A stretch of 64,000 bases of DNA from Bradyrhizobium sp. CCBAU 51627. GTDB lineage: Bacteria; Pseudomonadota; Alphaproteobacteria; Rhizobiales; Xanthobacteraceae. Positions 9,696-19,056 of the stretch are shown here, piece by piece. A program made the position numbers and the translations under genes. The notes under the pieces were generated by a model. It had not been told where the DNA came from and did no database searches. It saw nothing but the letters and a program-made list of their open reading frames with translations. Where the stretch lies: contig NZ_LBJG01000092.1 in NCBI RefSeq assembly GCF_028128765.1, forward strand, positions 1-64,000. Reading direction: 5' to 3'. Each line of letters starts with the position of its first letter. Position 1 is the first letter of the stretch.

Positions 9696-9941
9696 ATGCA
9701 TAAATCATCGTTGGTATTTGATTCGTCAGGAAAGGTTCGTTTCGGAATGGCATTAGCATCCGACCATCATGAGATGTTTCGCCTAATTGTGGCGTTCCAG
9801 AAGATCAAAGACTCGGGCCTCCGCCGAATGATCCTTCAGTATGTAGAGAAGTTGGAACAGCAGCAGACGACGGAGCCGGAAGCTCGTCAGCCATTGCGCT
9901 TTGCGGATGATGCGGTGGCCAACGAGGTGTCGCACGGCTAG
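9696..9941 (+). CDS. small hypothetical protein
   Basis: 81 residues. The middle (MFRLIVAFQKIKDSGLRRM followed by ILQYVEKLEQQ) looks like the C-terminal helix found after the DNA-binding domain in some Cro/cI-type regulators of Rhizobiales (pattern FxxIKDxxLRRxIL.YVE). No helix-turn-helix is present, so it may be a remnant or a separate small protein. Ribosome site weak. Confidence 0.4.
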   Translation: MHKSSLVFDSSGKVRFGMALASDHHEMFRLIVAFQKIKDSGLRRMILQYVEKLEQQQTTEPEARQPLRFADDAVANEVSHG

Positions 9942-10089
9942 AGCCCCACCTCGCCGCCATGGAGGCTGGCCTTCAAACACTATCCGGCCCAATTTCAGGA
10001 TAGATGGGCCTAGATCGAACACTGCGCGGGTTGTCCGCAAGTTGGCCCAGAGTTATGTTTTGGCCGCTTTCAAACTGGAGAGACGTGGC

Positions 10090-10296
10090 GTGGCTTTGGG
10101 TACTGTTAAGTGGTTCAACGCGACCAAAGGGTACGGATTTATTCAGCCGGAGGATGGTGGTCCTGACGTGTTCGTCCACATCTCAGCGGTTCAAGAGGCC
10201 GGCTATACTAACTTGGCTGAAGGAGCCAAGGTCAGCTATGAGCTCGTTACGGGCCGTAGTGGTAAGGTCTCGGCCGAGCATTTGCGGATTGGCTGA
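10090..10296 (+). CDS. cspA: cold-shock protein, CspA family
   Basis: 68 residues, the usual size of a single cold-shock domain, which binds single-stranded RNA or DNA and acts as an RNA chaperone. It shows GTVKWFNATKGYGFIQ (RNP1 KGYGFI), DVFVHIS (RNP2) and a typical end KVSAEHLRIG. The start is GTG 10090, with GGAGAG 7 bases upstream; the longer open frame before it is not coding. A perfect 13-bp inverted repeat follows about 50 bases after the stop. Multiple paralogues are usual in rhizobia, so the exact member is not claimed. Confidence 0.9.
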   Translation: MALGTVKWFNATKGYGFIQPEDGGPDVFVHISAVQEAGYTNLAEGAKVSYELVTGRSGKVSAEHLRIG

Positions 10297-10346
10297 GGCA
10301 GCAATCGTGGCACAGTTTTAGCATTATCATTAGCCGGGGCCGCGCG

Positions 10347-10392
10347 TCTCCCCGCCCATGCCTCAGCTTAGACCACCAGATGGGCGGGGAGA
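10347..10392 (+). terminator. hairpin downstream of cspA
   Basis: Perfect inverted repeat with 13-bp arms (TCTCCCCGCCCAT and its complement) and a 20-base loop. No U-run follows, so it may be a terminator or an RNA-stabilising structure. Confidence 0.5.
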
Positions 10393-10937
10393 TTGCCGTG
10401 CTCAGATGCGATACATGCAGCGATAGCGGCGGCTCGACGCTAAGGTTGGGCTTAGTGTGCCTTCAATAAATTCCTTGGATGACGGGATGATATAGTTTGA
10501 GGGCCCTGCGGTTACGATCGTGTCATCCACTCTTCGGCGTTTCGCATCGAGACTATGCTTGCCGCGCTGAGCTGCGATAAGCGGCGAGGCCGGGGCACGC
10601 CACATCCCAGTTAGATGCTAGGACGGGCGCGACAGTCCCGTTCACATTGAGGACTTTCGCAATCTGGGCATACGTAAATTCAACCCTGCTTGGTTTTGCG
10701 GCGCAAAGTAGTTGCTGTCCTTTGAAGCCTCTTTCTTCTCTGAGCCGCCTTCGGTAGACGGTTGACCTTCGCAATAACATCCCTGCAGTACCTTCGTTAT
10801 TTCCTAAGGTACGGACGTCCCGTCACCGGACGCCTTACACATCAGACGCTGCGGCTCGGTCTACTCGACGAGTTGAACTGCCTGTTTACGGGCGCGCTGG
10901 GGTTGAGAATGATCGCACGATATTGAAGGGGGCTACT
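10393..10937. other. no gene recognised
   Basis: No supported gene. A minus-strand stretch around 10640-10700 (SRVEFTYAQIAKVLNVN) resembles part of a helix-turn-helix but is isolated. Confidence 0.4.
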
Positions 10938-12209
10938 TTGGCAGAGGTTGCAGATTTTATTGCGCTGGATGTGGAAACGGCGAACGCTGACTTAGGAAGC
11001 ATTTGTTCTATCGGGCTGGTCCATTTCCGCAATGGTGCCGCATTCAAATCACTGACAATTCTTGTCGACCCCGAAGATGAATTTGATGATCTCAATAGTG
11101 GAATTCACGGCATCCGGCCGGAGGATGTTGCGGGTAAACCGACGATGGCACAGGTCTTCCCGGCTATCAGCGCCTCGCTTACCGATGTCGTAGTGGTTCA
11201 CCACAGTCACTTTGATAAAGCTGCATTAGCGCGCGCCGCTGACAAGTACGGAACCGGCCCGCTTCCGTGCGCCTGGTTGGATACTGTGCGTGTGGCGCGG
11301 CGCGCGTGGCCACATTTCAACGATGGCGGCGGATACGGTCTCGCCCGCCTCGCCTCGGAGTTCGAAATCAGTTTTGTCCACCACGACGCGGCTGAAGATG
11401 CTCGTGCGGCTGGCCTCATAATGCTGCGCGCCATCGCCGATAGCGGTTATAGCCTGCAAGATTGGCTATCGCGCGTAGAACTGACGATATCCGGCAAAGT
11501 CCCTGGTAAATTTGCGAGCGATGGAGACCCATCCGGTCCGCTTGCGGGAGAAACCATCGTGTTTACCGGAGCACTGGAAATCCCGCGGTCCATCGCCGCG
11601 AGAGCCGCTAGCAAGATGGGATGCAATGTTGCCGACGGCGTGAATAAGCGCACGACTATTTTGGTCGTTGGAGATCAAGATCTGCGTCGTACCAAGGGAA
11701 GTGAGAAAAGTTCAAAACACCGCAAAGCTGAGGAAATGGTCGCTGCCGGCCTCCCGCTTCGGATCGTCGGTGAAAGCGACTTCAAGCTGATGGTTGGCTC
11801 AGCCGCGATGGAAGACGCGACGCCAGAACGCCCGGAGCGCATTTCATCCGTCGCGGCAACTGGTATTCGCGAACTTGTTGTCACGCTCACCCCGGAGGCA
11901 AGTCGAATTCAAGATTTGGTGGAACGCGTCAAAGCGCTAAAGCGCACTGGCGAGTACGCCGAGGCTTTGAGCTTGCTCCTAACCGAAATCGACTCGCAGG
12001 AAAGGGTAAGCCTCGAAAAGAATTGGGGCGTCGCGCCGTGGTACTACGAGCAGGCCGCAATCATCTATCGAAAGCTGGATGATCTGAATGCCGAGATTTC
12101 CATACTGGAGCGATTTATGGCGCAGCGCCACGCTCCAGGCGTCGGACCGGGCGAACTTGCTCTCCGCCTGCAAAAGGCGAGATTGCGGCAAAGCAGCCAG
12201 GGCCGATGA
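10938..12209 (+). CDS. DnaQ-like exonuclease with BRCT domain
   Basis: 423 residues. The N-terminal DEDDh 3'-5' exonuclease domain shows FIALDVETAN (motif I with the catalytic D and E), VVVHHSHFDKAA (motif II) and HHDAAEDARAAG (motif III with His and Asp). A BRCT domain follows (LAGETIVFTGALEIPR, MGCNVADGVNKRTTILVVGD). The last ~100 residues are helical and resemble TPR repeats (RTGEYAEALSLLLTEI). This architecture matches stand-alone exonucleases related to the DNA polymerase III epsilon subunit, probably in DNA repair. I chose TTG 10938 because AGGGGG lies 5 bases upstream; TTG 10923 is the alternative. No partner gene nearby. Confidence 0.8.
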   Translation: MAEVADFIALDVETANADLGSICSIGLVHFRNGAAFKSLTILVDPEDEFDDLNSGIHGIRPEDVAGKPTMAQVFPAISASLTDVVVVHHSHFDKAALARAADKYGTGPLPCAWLDTVRVARRAWPHFNDGGGYGLARLASEFEISFVHHDAAEDARAAGLIMLRAIADSGYSLQDWLSRVELTISGKVPGKFASDGDPSGPLAGETIVFTGALEIPRSIAARAASKMGCNVADGVNKRTTILVVGDQDLRRTKGSEKSSKHRKAEEMVAAGLPLRIVGESDFKLMVGSAAMEDATPERPERISSVAATGIRELVVTLTPEASRIQDLVERVKALKRTGEYAEALSLLLTEIDSQERVSLEKNWGVAPWYYEQAAIIYRKLDDLNAEISILERFMAQRHAPGVGPGELALRLQKARLRQSSQGR

Positions 12210-12377
12210 GACTCGAGATTCCCAAGTGCCTTCCACTCGTTATCGGCACTCGCCCCAGATGATTGTTTGGCGGTCTAGAACTCTTCAGTTCTCCACAGGA
12301 TGCGCCTGTGAATTACCGGGATAAGATCGGTGAGTAACCGTTGCTCGCAGCAAGGTATGTTCAACTAACAATCGACG

Positions 12378-12418
12378 ATTCGGGGAGGACCGCCAGCTTG
12401 CGACTGGCGGCCCCGAAT
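12378..12418. terminator. bipartite hairpin
   Basis: Outer arms ATTCGGGG/CCCCGAAT and inner arms CCGCCAG/CTGGCGG around a 7-base loop, with a 4-base bulge on one side. It lies about 170 bases after the exonuclease gene. Terminator-like, no U-run. Confidence 0.5.
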
Positions 12419-12535
12419 TGCCCGCGCAATCCAGCCGGACTGCGGGCCAATTGCTGATGTTGACAGCAACAGCATTACATTCGGTCACACCCGACAGGTC
12501 AAGTCCGGCTTTTTACTCAGTCGAAAGAAAGCCAG

Positions 12536-12775
12536 ATGGCGTCTTACAAGAATGCGAGCTACTTGATCCAGAATAATCACGAAGCCTTCGATCAGGACCA
12601 TGCGCCCGGTGCTGCGGCACCGTATGCAGGGATTTACCGCTGCATGGGCTGTCACCGCGAGATCGGCATTGCGTCGGGGCACATTCTGCCGCCGCAAAGT
12701 CACCATGCGCACACTTCGGCGCAAGGATCGATCCGCTGGCGCCTGATCGTCTACGCCGACCACAATCCGAAGTAG
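12536..12775 (+). CDS. small CxxC zinc-ribbon-like protein
   Basis: 79 residues. A CxxC motif (GIYRCMGCHREIGI) is followed by LPPQSHHAHTSAQG, giving a likely metal site of two cysteines and several histidines. It ends with a strand-rich segment (IRWRLIVYADHNP). Short proteins of this composition are conserved in many bacteria, but I know no function. The frame has no rival start; the ribosome site is weak (AAAGAAAG). Confidence 0.6.
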   Translation: MASYKNASYLIQNNHEAFDQDHAPGAAAPYAGIYRCMGCHREIGIASGHILPPQSHHAHTSAQGSIRWRLIVYADHNPK

Positions 12776-12980
12776 GCTCCAAGCAACTAAGTCCGACGAT
12801 AGCCGGACTTCTCCCTCGAAGAGCCGGAGCAAAACGTCTCTCTGAAACCGGGCAGAATGGGCGAGCTGCGATCATCGCAGATCGGCTCGCCTTCAGCTCA
12901 CAAATATGAAAAATGGTCTGTTCTCTGAAGGGAACACCGGACACTTTGGTGCATTGCAATGAGAATATGGAGCTCAGGCC

Positions 12981-13190
12981 ATGCACCCCACTTTTTGGCC
13001 AATGCAGGCCATGGTTTTCTGGCTTGATGTTCTAATGTTGCCCTGGAAGATGATGATGGCGCCGGTGGCCGACTCCCTTAATACCGCCGAGGCCAGCACA
13101 GATCCGGCTGCTGCCGCGGGTCTTGATCCGGTAAGTCCGAAAGAAATCGGCACCAGCGCGACCGATTTCCGAATGGATACGGACGGGTAG
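12981..13190 (+). CDS. small hydrophobic hypothetical protein
   Basis: 69 residues, Met-rich at the start (MHPTFWPMQAMVFWLDVLML) with one hydrophobic segment, then a polar Ala/Asp-rich tail. ATG 12981 has GGAG 8 bases upstream. No family recognised. Confidence 0.4.
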   Translation: MHPTFWPMQAMVFWLDVLMLPWKMMMAPVADSLNTAEASTDPAAAAGLDPVSPKEIGTSATDFRMDTDG

Positions 13191-13311
13191 TGCAACCATC
13201 TCCAAGAAGACCAGCCGCTCACCGGCTTGAATTGGACTGCTTCTTTCGACACTTCCGGTACTGGAAGCGTCCCCTTGACACCGACCATCAAACCCTCAGC
13301 AGCAAGCGCTA

Positions 13312-13668
13312 ATGCGGTACGGGCAAGCCGCTCTTGTCTCTCGTCAGAAGAGTTCCCTTGTAGTGGTGCGCCCTGCATCGCGCCAAGTGCGGGCAAATGG
13401 ACGGCCTGTCTTCCTCGTTGCGATTAACAATCTGAGCAAAGTCCCCGTAGATTTCCGGGTGGCTCAAGTCGAAGCTACCCAGCATGTGGCCGGGTCGGAC
13501 TACGGCATGCAGGTGGTGATGGACGAGATGTTGGTTCAAGAAGAAAAGAACCGGCAAGTCGCTGCGGCCGTTTTTACGGGCTTGGGCGCCGCAGGAAACA
13601 CCTATAGCGCGTCTCAGGCCGGTTACGGCCATTACACGACGCCAAGCGGCCGAACGGGTACGTTCTAA
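13312..13668 (+). pseudogene. conserved hypothetical protein, probably truncated
   Basis: The frame holds a clear conserved-looking stretch: RQVRANGRPVFLVAINNLSK, VPVDFRVAQVEATQHVAG, then QEEKNRQVAAAVFTGLGAAG and YSASQAGYGHY. This looks like the central part of a secreted or envelope protein. The signal peptide expected upstream is absent, and the region just before is out of frame. The end is short. Probably a remnant; function unknown. Confidence 0.45.
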
Positions 13669-14558
13669 ACCCGATCAACATCCGACAGCGCCGCTGTATC
13701 CTTCTCGGCAGCGAGGTCAAGACTCCTGTACAAAGATTCGATCACCCCTGTAGGGAAGTCCACAATATTAAACGCGCCACCTAAGAGCGTGACCGGAATT
13801 CAATCTGTTTCAAGTCGCCCGTATGCAGTTGTGAGCTGAAACGCGCTTGCCCAAAGAGAACTCCTTGCACGTTACCCAACTAAGGTCGTCGGCGGCTATC
13901 CGAAGCGTTAGCCGCGACCTGTGTGTGTGTGTCGGCGTCGCTACGTTGGACCTTCCGCCGAGTTCGGACGCACCTCGCCAGAAGACGTGCCATTCGGCAG
14001 ATTCGTCCATGCTCAGCCGAGGGTCATGGTATCGCGCTTGCCGAGGCCTCGTCGATTGTCTTGAATCCACCATGAGCTCGCCGGTCCTGAGCAGCCCCCT
14101 TGGCGCAAAGCTGGCGATCCCGCCGGACGTCCGCCTGGTGATGCTGGCGGCGGCTTACAGTTGTGCATCGACTCGCTGTGGCCGATCGTCATGCCGTAGA
14201 AAACGCGCAGCGCACAGACGATCTCGTTGAGGGCCGGCCAAGAGATCCTCCTCACCACCAGGTGAACCTAGAACGCACGAACATCCTCCAAGCGAGGCGA
14301 TCGGCGAAAATATCGGCTAAACTTCGATACTGCGCTGAGGTATCATAGGTTGCGTCCTCCGCGAAAAATTGCGACCGTCATGTCCTCGATCATGCGGCGG
14401 CGGAGAGGCCTCACCTGGGCCATCAGAAGACCTCCTGTCTGAAGGGCTCGGCTCTGAGAACGTTGGATCCTCTCAGACTGCGTCGGTCTTTACTACCAAA
14501 TGCCGCATCAGCGGCTTCGTTCAATCACCACACCAAATCTCGCTCCAAAGGACCGCTT
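13669..14558. other. no gene recognised
   Basis: Nothing convincing on either strand. Confidence 0.4.
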
Positions 14559-16061
14559 TCAGGTAAATACAAGGCGTTGCAGGATTCCAAATTGAGGGCT
14601 GGGAGTTTCTTCACGGAGGCCAGTTTCGCCCGATGCTCGACTGTTGATCGTTGACCACTCGTTGTCCCGGCGGCGTTGCACCGAGGAGGGAATGCGCATG
14701 GCTTCGCGGTACTTCGCGACCGTGCGGCGGGCAATATCAATGCCTAAGGCGCGCAAGCGTTCTACGATGGTATCATCCGACAGGATCGCGGAGGGTTCTT
14801 CCGCATCGATCAGCTGCTTGATGTGGTGGCGCACGGCTTCGGCCGAATGCGCCTCGCCGCCGTCGGCCGAGGCGATCGAGGCCGTGAAGAAATATTTCAA
14901 TTCGAATGTGCCGCGATTTGTCGCCATGTACTTGTTGGCGGTGACGCGCGACACCGTGGATTCATGCATCTGGATGGCGTCGGCGACGGCCTTCAGATTC
15001 AGCGGCCGCAAATGCGCGACGCCGTGGGTGAAGAAGCCGTCCTGCTGGCGCACGATCTCGGTTGCAACTTTCAGGATGGTGCGGGCGCGCTGGTCGAGCG
15101 CGCGCACGAGCCAGGTGGCGTTCTGCAGCGCATCGGTGAAGTAGGACTTGTCGCCGTCCTTGCCGATCTTCTTCGACAGCTCGGAATAATAGGTCTGGTT
15201 GACCAGCACGCGCGGCAAGGTGTCGCTGTTGAGCTCGACATGCCAGCCGCCATCCGGACCCGGGCGGACATAGACGTCGGGCACCATGGTCTGGAGCCGG
15301 GCCGAGCCGAACTTCGTGCCGGGCTTGGGATTGAGGCGCCGGATCTCGCCGATCATGTCGGCGATGTCCTCGTCGTCGACGCCGCAGAGCTTGCGCAAGC
15401 TCGCGATGTCGCGCTTTGCGAGAAGGTCGAGATGCTCGACCAGGGCCTGCATCGCCGGATCGTAGCGGTCGAGTTCGCGGAGCTGGATCGCCAGGCATTC
15501 GCTCAAGTTACGCGCGCAGACGCCGGGCGGGTCGAATTTTTGCAGCACGGCAAGGACGTCCTCGACCTCCTGCTGCGACGCGCCAAGACGTTCGGCGGCC
15601 TGGCCGAGATCGGGCGGCAGATAGCCGGCCTCGTCGACGAGGTCGATCAGGTACTGGCCGATCATGCGCTGCGCGGGTCCGGGGAAGGCAACCGAGAGCT
15701 GCTCGGCGAGATGGTCCGACAGCGTTGTCTCGGCTGCGACAAAAGCTTCGGGATTGTAGTCTTCGTCACCCGAGGCGCCGCCGCCCCATTCGGTATAGGT
15801 GGTCGGTGCCGCGTCCTGGGCGTTGCGCGCTTGGCCGTCGGCCAGCTGTTCGCCGCTGACCTGATGGACCTCAGTCGGTGCTTCGTCGCCAGCTGCAGCG
15901 TCACTGGCTCGCTCGAGCAGCGGATTGCGCTCGAGCTCCTCCTCCACGAAGGCCATAAGGTCGAGATTGGACAATTGCAGCAGCTTGATCGCCTGCATCA
16001 GCTGCGGCGACATGACCAACGACTGCGATTGCCGGAACTCTAGTCTCTGCGTAAGCGCCAT
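14559..16061 (-). CDS. rpoN: RNA polymerase sigma-54 factor
   Basis: 500-residue sigma-54. The N-terminal region I (MALTQRLEFRQSQSLVMSPQ, LMQAIKLLQLSNLDL, EEELERNPLLE) contacts activators and core. The acidic region II is followed by the core-binding domain (FDPPGVCARNLSECLAIQL), the helix-turn-helix region and the RpoN box ARRTVAKYREA, which reads the -24 promoter element. In rhizobia sigma-54 with NifA drives nif and fix genes. I chose ATG 16061 because it gives the family's conserved N-terminus; the frame stays open to 16220. About 30 residues follow the RpoN box segment (RIPSSVQRRRDNEW), longer than usual, suggesting an altered 3' end. Bradyrhizobium has two rpoN genes, and one lies in the symbiosis region; this is probably that copy. 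Confidence 0.95.
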   Translation of the reverse strand: MALTQRLEFRQSQSLVMSPQLMQAIKLLQLSNLDLMAFVEEELERNPLLERASDAAAGDEAPTEVHQVSGEQLADGQARNAQDAAPTTYTEWGGGASGDEDYNPEAFVAAETTLSDHLAEQLSVAFPGPAQRMIGQYLIDLVDEAGYLPPDLGQAAERLGASQQEVEDVLAVLQKFDPPGVCARNLSECLAIQLRELDRYDPAMQALVEHLDLLAKRDIASLRKLCGVDDEDIADMIGEIRRLNPKPGTKFGSARLQTMVPDVYVRPGPDGGWHVELNSDTLPRVLVNQTYYSELSKKIGKDGDKSYFTDALQNATWLVRALDQRARTILKVATEIVRQQDGFFTHGVAHLRPLNLKAVADAIQMHESTVSRVTANKYMATNRGTFELKYFFTASIASADGGEAHSAEAVRHHIKQLIDAEEPSAILSDDTIVERLRALGIDIARRTVAKYREAMRIPSSVQRRRDNEWSTINSRASGETGLREETPSPQFGILQRLVFT

Positions 16062-17299
16062 GAAGCAAGAACCGTTACTGAAGTTGGTGCGCGTTTTGCT
16101 CATTAGTCGGAAGCTGATCCACGCGCTTTGATGTCGCGCAAAAAGCAGATCCAAGGTGAGAATTCTGATGAAGGCAGCGGACAACTGGACGGCGACAAAC
16201 TTGTCGGAATTCCTCGTCAAGTCCCATTGTGCGCAAGACTAAGAACTAGAGATTAGGATGTGGCACTGTGACCCGAGGGCATGAGCCAACAGGCCAGCTT
16301 CACCGTGGCGAGAATCCCATGAAGGATTTCGCCGGTGCGCGGCAGTTTCGGTGACTTCTGCGAGTAGCCGCGATCCTACACCATTCCGCAGGACGGGTCA
16401 GTGCCCCGCCCGCCGCTCAGACAATCGATCAATGTCGAGCTTTGCTGCGCGCTTGCAACTGGCCCGAACTTTGAAGCCGATTGTGGAAGGACGTTGCCCA
16501 AATGAATTGGCACTAAGGTAGGCAGTCAAACAATGGTTGAGTAGCGGGTTGATCCGGCCGCAGGATGGGCGTTGCGCCAAAGAGATTGCGAGGTTGTCGT
16601 CGCCTTCGGCTGCATAAAGCCATCCGCTTGTTAGCCGCCAGCGTCTGCCCATGTTGCTTGTCCGGGTTTCTGACGGAAATCGGCACAACGTCGAACAGCT
16701 GACACTATTGTGCCTGCTCTTCGACTCATCCTGCCGAGATTCCAACGTATTCGCGATGACGCTTCTGGGCCTCTCACGCATCCGAATCTGGGAAGGTTAC
16801 TTTCTTCCCAAAATGGCGGCATGATCGGACAATCTTGTCAGTTTTGTCGAGAGCCTGCGCGAGCCGCTTCGCTTGCGGCGGACTGCCGACAATGACACGC
16901 ACCGCGAAAGACGTCCGCACGCGCGACACCGCTATGCTGTCACCTGTCACCTGTCACCTCGAGCACCACCTCATGCTGGCAAGCAAGGGCTTGCCAGTGG
17001 TTTAGCGCACTCCGCGGTCATATCTGTGCTGCCGGCGGAGCCTGCCGCCACCTCAAAACAATACCTCCCCGAAGCTTGTGTGTATGCCGATGCCAATCAC
17101 TCATCTCATTGCCATCTGAGCTGCGGCGAGACGACAAGCGTGAGTTCGCACTCTTGGTACAACGCAGCGAGTCGCAGAGGCGGCCAGCTCCCGACTCGAA
17201 CTCTCGGCTCATTGCCTGCATCGCCAGACCCGCAATTAATGCTTCCGCTGCCTCTGTGCCGATGTACGACCATATACCACGTTGTAGAACACCGCAGCG
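16062..17299. other. no gene recognised
   Basis: Short frames only. A partial tts-like half site on the minus strand near 16683-16700 lacks the second half and has no effector gene behind it. Confidence 0.4.
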
Positions 17300-17500
17300 G
17301 AAGTTTGGCACTGGGCATTACCAACACCATTGAAAGGCCACACGAACAGTTCAAGCGCCGGATCAAGATCAACACCATTTCCATCAGCGACCGCCGCTGC
17401 AATTTTGTCCTAGCCTGCTCACCTCCTGCCAGCTCAACATGCACAAGGTCGATCGCTGGAGAACTCTTACCGCAACGCCTATCGCTAGGCGATTGATCTC
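17300..17500 (+). pseudogene. IS256-family transposase, 3' remnant
   Basis: Decayed end of a mutator-type (IS256) transposase. ERPHEQFKRRIK matches the conserved C-terminal motif of this family. After a frameshift the next frame reads LNMHKVDRWRTL and ATPIARRLISL, the usual last residues. No catalytic DDE part remains and no inverted repeats were seen. Confidence 0.65.
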
Positions 17501-17524
17501 GCTGCACGAGCAGGTAGTTCCACG

Positions 17525-17866
17525 TTAAGGGAAATCGCGCAACAATTGCAGCAGCTGGCAAGCCTCGATTGCACAACGCGAAGCATCAACTCCTCGATAA
17601 AGGCGACGCTGCCCCCGGCGTGAAGTCACGGCTTTAGCCGCCATGGTTTCGTCCAGCGGCAAAGCCCCTGCCATAGGGCGGACCAGCTTGGCGCGGCCGG
17701 TCGCATCGGACAGCGGCACCGCAATCCTGCTTGATAGGGCCGGACGGCCGACCAGCGCGGCCTCGAGAGCCTCGGGACGATTGGTGAGGAGAATGAAGGT
17801 GATCTCAGCGTCTTCCTTCAACCCGTCCATCGCGTTGAGCAGCCTGTTAGCAACACTTGCTCGCAA
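17525..17866 (-). pseudogene. AAA+ ATPase, fragment
   Basis: A piece of an AAA ATPase domain: NRLLNAMDGLKEDAEITFIL is the Walker B/sensor region, though the usual acidic Walker B pair is not intact. It is followed by LTNRPEALEAALVGRP (sensor 1 Asn, second region of homology) and IAVPLSDATGRAKLVR. The Walker A part upstream is absent and the C-terminal part drifts out of frame. A remnant. Confidence 0.65.
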
Positions 17867-18270
17867 GAACCTATTACATCGCGATCCATCAAACTAAGAT
17901 CCTCGATCTTCAAAGCATGGAATTTCGCATCAATCTTGCCAAGATCGCGTGCTTGATATGACAAAGCACGCGATTTGGCGCCGGAGGCGTGCATCGTCCG
18001 TACGAGGAAATCCAACGTCAGAGAGGCGGACTGGTTCTGGCGACGAGACTTGCATGCAACGACGACGCCCCAAGGTCCCCACCAAGCACTGCTGAGGGAC
18101 ATCGCATACGCGCGCCTGATGCGCTTGCCCGCCCAGTTATCTGGTTTGAGCCGTTTCCGTTACGGTGCATCGTTGAACCCAGTTGAGATCGGATGTCCCG
18201 CTCCGCGGCAGATGAATGGGGCCCGCCCGGGAACGGGGCCCTTGACCGTTTTTCTTAAACGCGCATTGAA
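17867..18270. other. no gene recognised
   Basis: No supported gene. A GC-rich palindrome (GGGGCCC twice) lies at about 18218-18241, followed on the plus strand by a short T run. Confidence 0.4.
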
Positions 18271-19056
18271 TTAAATGAGGCGGCGTCGGGTTGCTATAGC
18301 TACAGCATTTGTCCGGTTCGCCGCCCCTAGCTTCCTGATGACGTTCTTCATGTGAAAATTGACGGTATTCGGGCTGACCTCAACAACTTTCCCGATTACC
18401 CAGGCTGACTTCCCCTCTGCGACCCAGTATAGGCACTCTGTTTCTCGCTCTGTTAGCGGAATGTCTGTCTTGGAACCTTCATCAAGCGGCGGTGTAATCT
18501 GCGCGACAGCGTTGTGAAACGCCGACGCCAATGTCGTGAGATGATCGATGCGCGCCCGTGGATCGGCATCATCAAAGGGAGATGCAAACGAAACGAAAGC
18601 CAATCGGCCTTGCGATCCAAACAATGGCACGCTTATGCCATGCTTAAGACCTGCTTCTCTGGCCTCGTGCAAGACGCGCAGCTCACGGGGCTGCAGTTCA
18701 TATAGACTGGTTAGCTCATCCCAGAGAAAGGGCCTCGGTAGCATTGCTGTCCGCCGGACCACGGGGTCGATTGCTCGATACTCTTGCTCAGCATAGCGTT
18801 GGCACCAATCTGACGGGAAGTTTATAGTTGGCGGGGGCGGCAGATACTCCGGCAGACGACGCTCATTCGAGCGGGTGAGTGCTCCGTACGCGACTTTATC
18901 GAAGCCTTCATTGCTCGAGCAATTCACTAGAAGCTCGAACAGGGCTTTGATTGATTGTGTCTGTAGGGCGCATTCGACGAAGCTGAATAGGTCGGGACCG
19001 CGGCTTTCCCGTCCCCTTGAAGAGATTGGCATTTTGCCGTGCGTTTGGTCATCCAT
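18271..19056 (-). CDS. LuxR-family quorum-sensing regulator (no luxI nearby)
   Basis: 261 residues with two domains. The N-terminal autoinducer-binding domain keeps the six ligand-pocket positions known from TraR/LuxR: W and Y in DWCQRYAEQEYRAIDP, D and P in the same segment, W in FLWDEL, and G in LKHGISVPLFG. The C-terminal GerE-type helix-turn-helix reads LTERETECLYWVAEGKSAW and SPNTVNFHMKNVIRKLGAAN. It should therefore bind an acyl-homoserine lactone or related signal and act as a DNA-binding regulator. No luxI-type synthase is in the window, so it is a LuxR solo here. Start: ATG 19056 follows GGGA by 6 bases; ATG 19068 is an alternative, and the frame stays open to 19188. Confidence 0.85.
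   Translation of the reverse strand: MDDQTHGKMPISSRGRESRGPDLFSFVECALQTQSIKALFELLVNCSSNEGFDKVAYGALTRSNERRLPEYLPPPPTINFPSDWCQRYAEQEYRAIDPVVRRTAMLPRPFLWDELTSLYELQPRELRVLHEAREAGLKHGISVPLFGSQGRLAFVSFASPFDDADPRARIDHLTTLASAFHNAVAQITPPLDEGSKTDIPLTERETECLYWVAEGKSAWVIGKVVEVSPNTVNFHMKNVIRKLGAANRTNAVAIATRRRLI

Noticed and set aside
10308..10323. TGGCACAGTTTTAGC as a sigma-54 -24/-12 promoter
   Set aside because: GG and GC spacing fits but the -12 element is imperfect, no NifA site was seen and the next gene is 600 bases away.
15416..15859. Long plus-strand frames opposite rpoN
   Set aside because: Shadow frames from GC-rich codon structure of rpoN.
16660..16700. Minus-strand GTCAGCTGTTCGACG resembling a tts box
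   Set aside because: The second half (AAGCT and the TA) is missing and no effector-like gene follows.
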